Assembly (NCBI RefSeq): GCF_026341035.1
Contig: NZ_JAPEOQ010000002.1
Span: 2,294,001 to 2,358,000 of the forward strand
Direction of reading: 5' to 3'
DNA: 64,000 nucleotides
Source of the DNA: Streptomyces sp. NBC_01016
GTDB lineage: Bacteria > Actinomycetota > Actinomycetes > Streptomycetales > Streptomycetaceae
Part shown: piece by piece, positions 63,339 through 64,000 of the stretch
Layout: the number at the start of each line of letters is the position of its first letter
How positions within the stretch are numbered: position 1 is the stretch's first letter
Program-made: the position numbers and the translations under genes
The notes under the pieces: generated by a model
The model's database searches: none
The model's input: only the letters and a program-made list of their open reading frames with translations
What the model was told of the DNA's origin: nothing

Positions 63339-64000
63339 GCGAACCGATGCACGACACCGAGACGATCGGCCTCTCTCCCTACTCGGGATCGGCGCCAGCG
63401 CCCCCGGGGCCAGAGGAGGAGACACCGGCGGCGGAGCCCACGGCCGAGACGGAGCCGCTCCCGGCAACCGATTCCACCAGCCCCGGCCGCCCCGTTTCCG
63501 GCCTCGGGGCTCCCCCGCACACAGGGAAGCGCCCTCCGCGCTACCCGCCTCGTCCGCTGCGGATGCCGGCCCTGCACGACGGCGACGAATTCGCGGCGTT
63601 CACACCCCATGTCCTCCTGGACGGATGCGAAGAGGGACACCTCGTGGTGCGGGCCGCCTCCATACGCGGTGACTCGCACAACTGGGAGGGCACGTGCCGA
63701 CAGGATGCGATGCTGGTCGCCCGGATCGGCCCGCCGGACGCGGAGATGCTGCTGCTTGCCGTGGCGGATGGGGTCGGATCGGCGGCGTACTCGCACATCG
63801 GCTCTTACCAGGTGTCTCGGGCAGTGGCCGTTCACCTGGGTCGTGACGCGGCAAGTCTGTTCAGCGCACTCCGTGCGGGAGACTCGGCGGAGCTCGGAGC
63901 CCTCGCCAACAAGGCCGTCGCTGCTGCGGTCACCGAGCTGCGGTCGAACTGGGAGAAGACGGCGGCCCGTGGCCACCGCGACTATGACGACGGCGACTAC
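63335..64000 (+). CDS. PP2C-type protein phosphatase (cut by window end)
   Basis: At least 222 residues from GTG 63335 (GTGA overlap; ATG 63347 is an alternative). A Pro/Glu-rich N-terminus of about 85 residues precedes the PP2C domain: the metal-binding region RAASIRGDSHNWEGTCRQDA and VADGVGSAAYSHIGSYQVSR near residue 142. In TerY-P triads a PP2C and a Ser/Thr kinase accompany TerY; the kinase would be expected just beyond the window. Confidence 0.88.
   Translation, partial: MSEPMHDTETIGLSPYSGSAPAPPGPEEETPAAEPTAETEPLPATDSTSPGRPVSGLGAPPHTGKRPPRYPPRPLRMPALHDGDEFAAFTPHVLLDGCEEGHLVVRAASIRGDSHNWEGTCRQDAMLVARIGPPDAEMLLLAVADGVGSAAYSHIGSYQVSRAVAVHLGRDAASLFSALRAGDSAELGALANKAVAAAVTELRSNWEKTAARGHRDYDDGDY

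Overview
The window reads as DNA from a high-GC actinomycete, most likely Streptomyces. The support is strongly G/C-biased third codon positions, frequent GTG starts, four-base ATGA/GTGA stop-start overlaps, a graspetide (tgm-type) RiPP locus, MoxR/vWA and Ter-type genes, and a dense load of IS5-, IS256-, IS481- and IS110-type transposase genes and fragments. The number of broken genes and insertion sequences suggests an accessory region such as a chromosome arm, genomic island or large plasmid. No replication or partition genes are visible.

Layout. 1-4.3 kb: a transposase end, then a tight three-gene operon (NdpA/NA37-like protein, RelA/SpoT-type nucleotide synthetase, membrane protein) that stops next to a 3' fragment of tRNA-Pro(GGG), probably the attachment site of an integrative element lying to the left. 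5-12 kb: a PH/SHOCT protein; a graspetide locus (precursor, ATP-grasp ligase, PIMT-like methyltransferase) with an upstream ATP-binding regulator; a SLOG-like protein and an XRE regulator; decayed oxidoreductase and integrase genes. 13.5-25.5 kb: a lipid/acyl catabolic cluster (secreted CocE-type hydrolase, MFS importer, alpha/beta hydrolase, TetR, acyl-CoA dehydrogenase, frameshifted acyl-CoA ligase, thiolase-like protein, two MaoC-fold proteins, SDR, tandem-TetR regulator). 25.5-38 kb: an IS-rich stretch with an NmrA/MerR pair, a DUF5958-like gene split cleanly by a 1.6-kb IS5-type element that also carries a marR gene, eleven overlapping tiny membrane-protein genes, a solute-binding-domain protein with an IS just upstream, an MFS/TetR drug-efflux pair and IS debris. 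38-46 kb: a long non-coding stretch with a pyrimidine tract and a phased GAATTC array, leading into a winged-helix/MoxR and vWA/HExxH operon. 46-59.3 kb: SMI1 (frameshifted), TetR, DUF1801, DUF4291, a winged-helix protein, two abutting IS elements, a 5'-truncated OLD-type nuclease gene and a large DUF262-HNH-AlbA_2 fusion. 59.9-64 kb: a TerD-like gene divergent from an operon encoding a membrane coiled-coil protein, a MotB/ZorB-like one-TM protein, a TerY-like vWA protein and a PP2C phosphatase cut by the window end.

The genes most likely to form undescribed systems are the NdpA/synthetase/membrane operon beside the tRNA fragment, and the MotA/B-like pair joined to TerY-PP2C. The eleven-gene small membrane-protein operon and the DUF262-AlbA_2 fusion come next. 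IS5-type elements carrying marR and acetyltransferase genes between their inverted repeats suggest passenger-gene capture. All domain calls come from reading motifs by eye; no database search was run.
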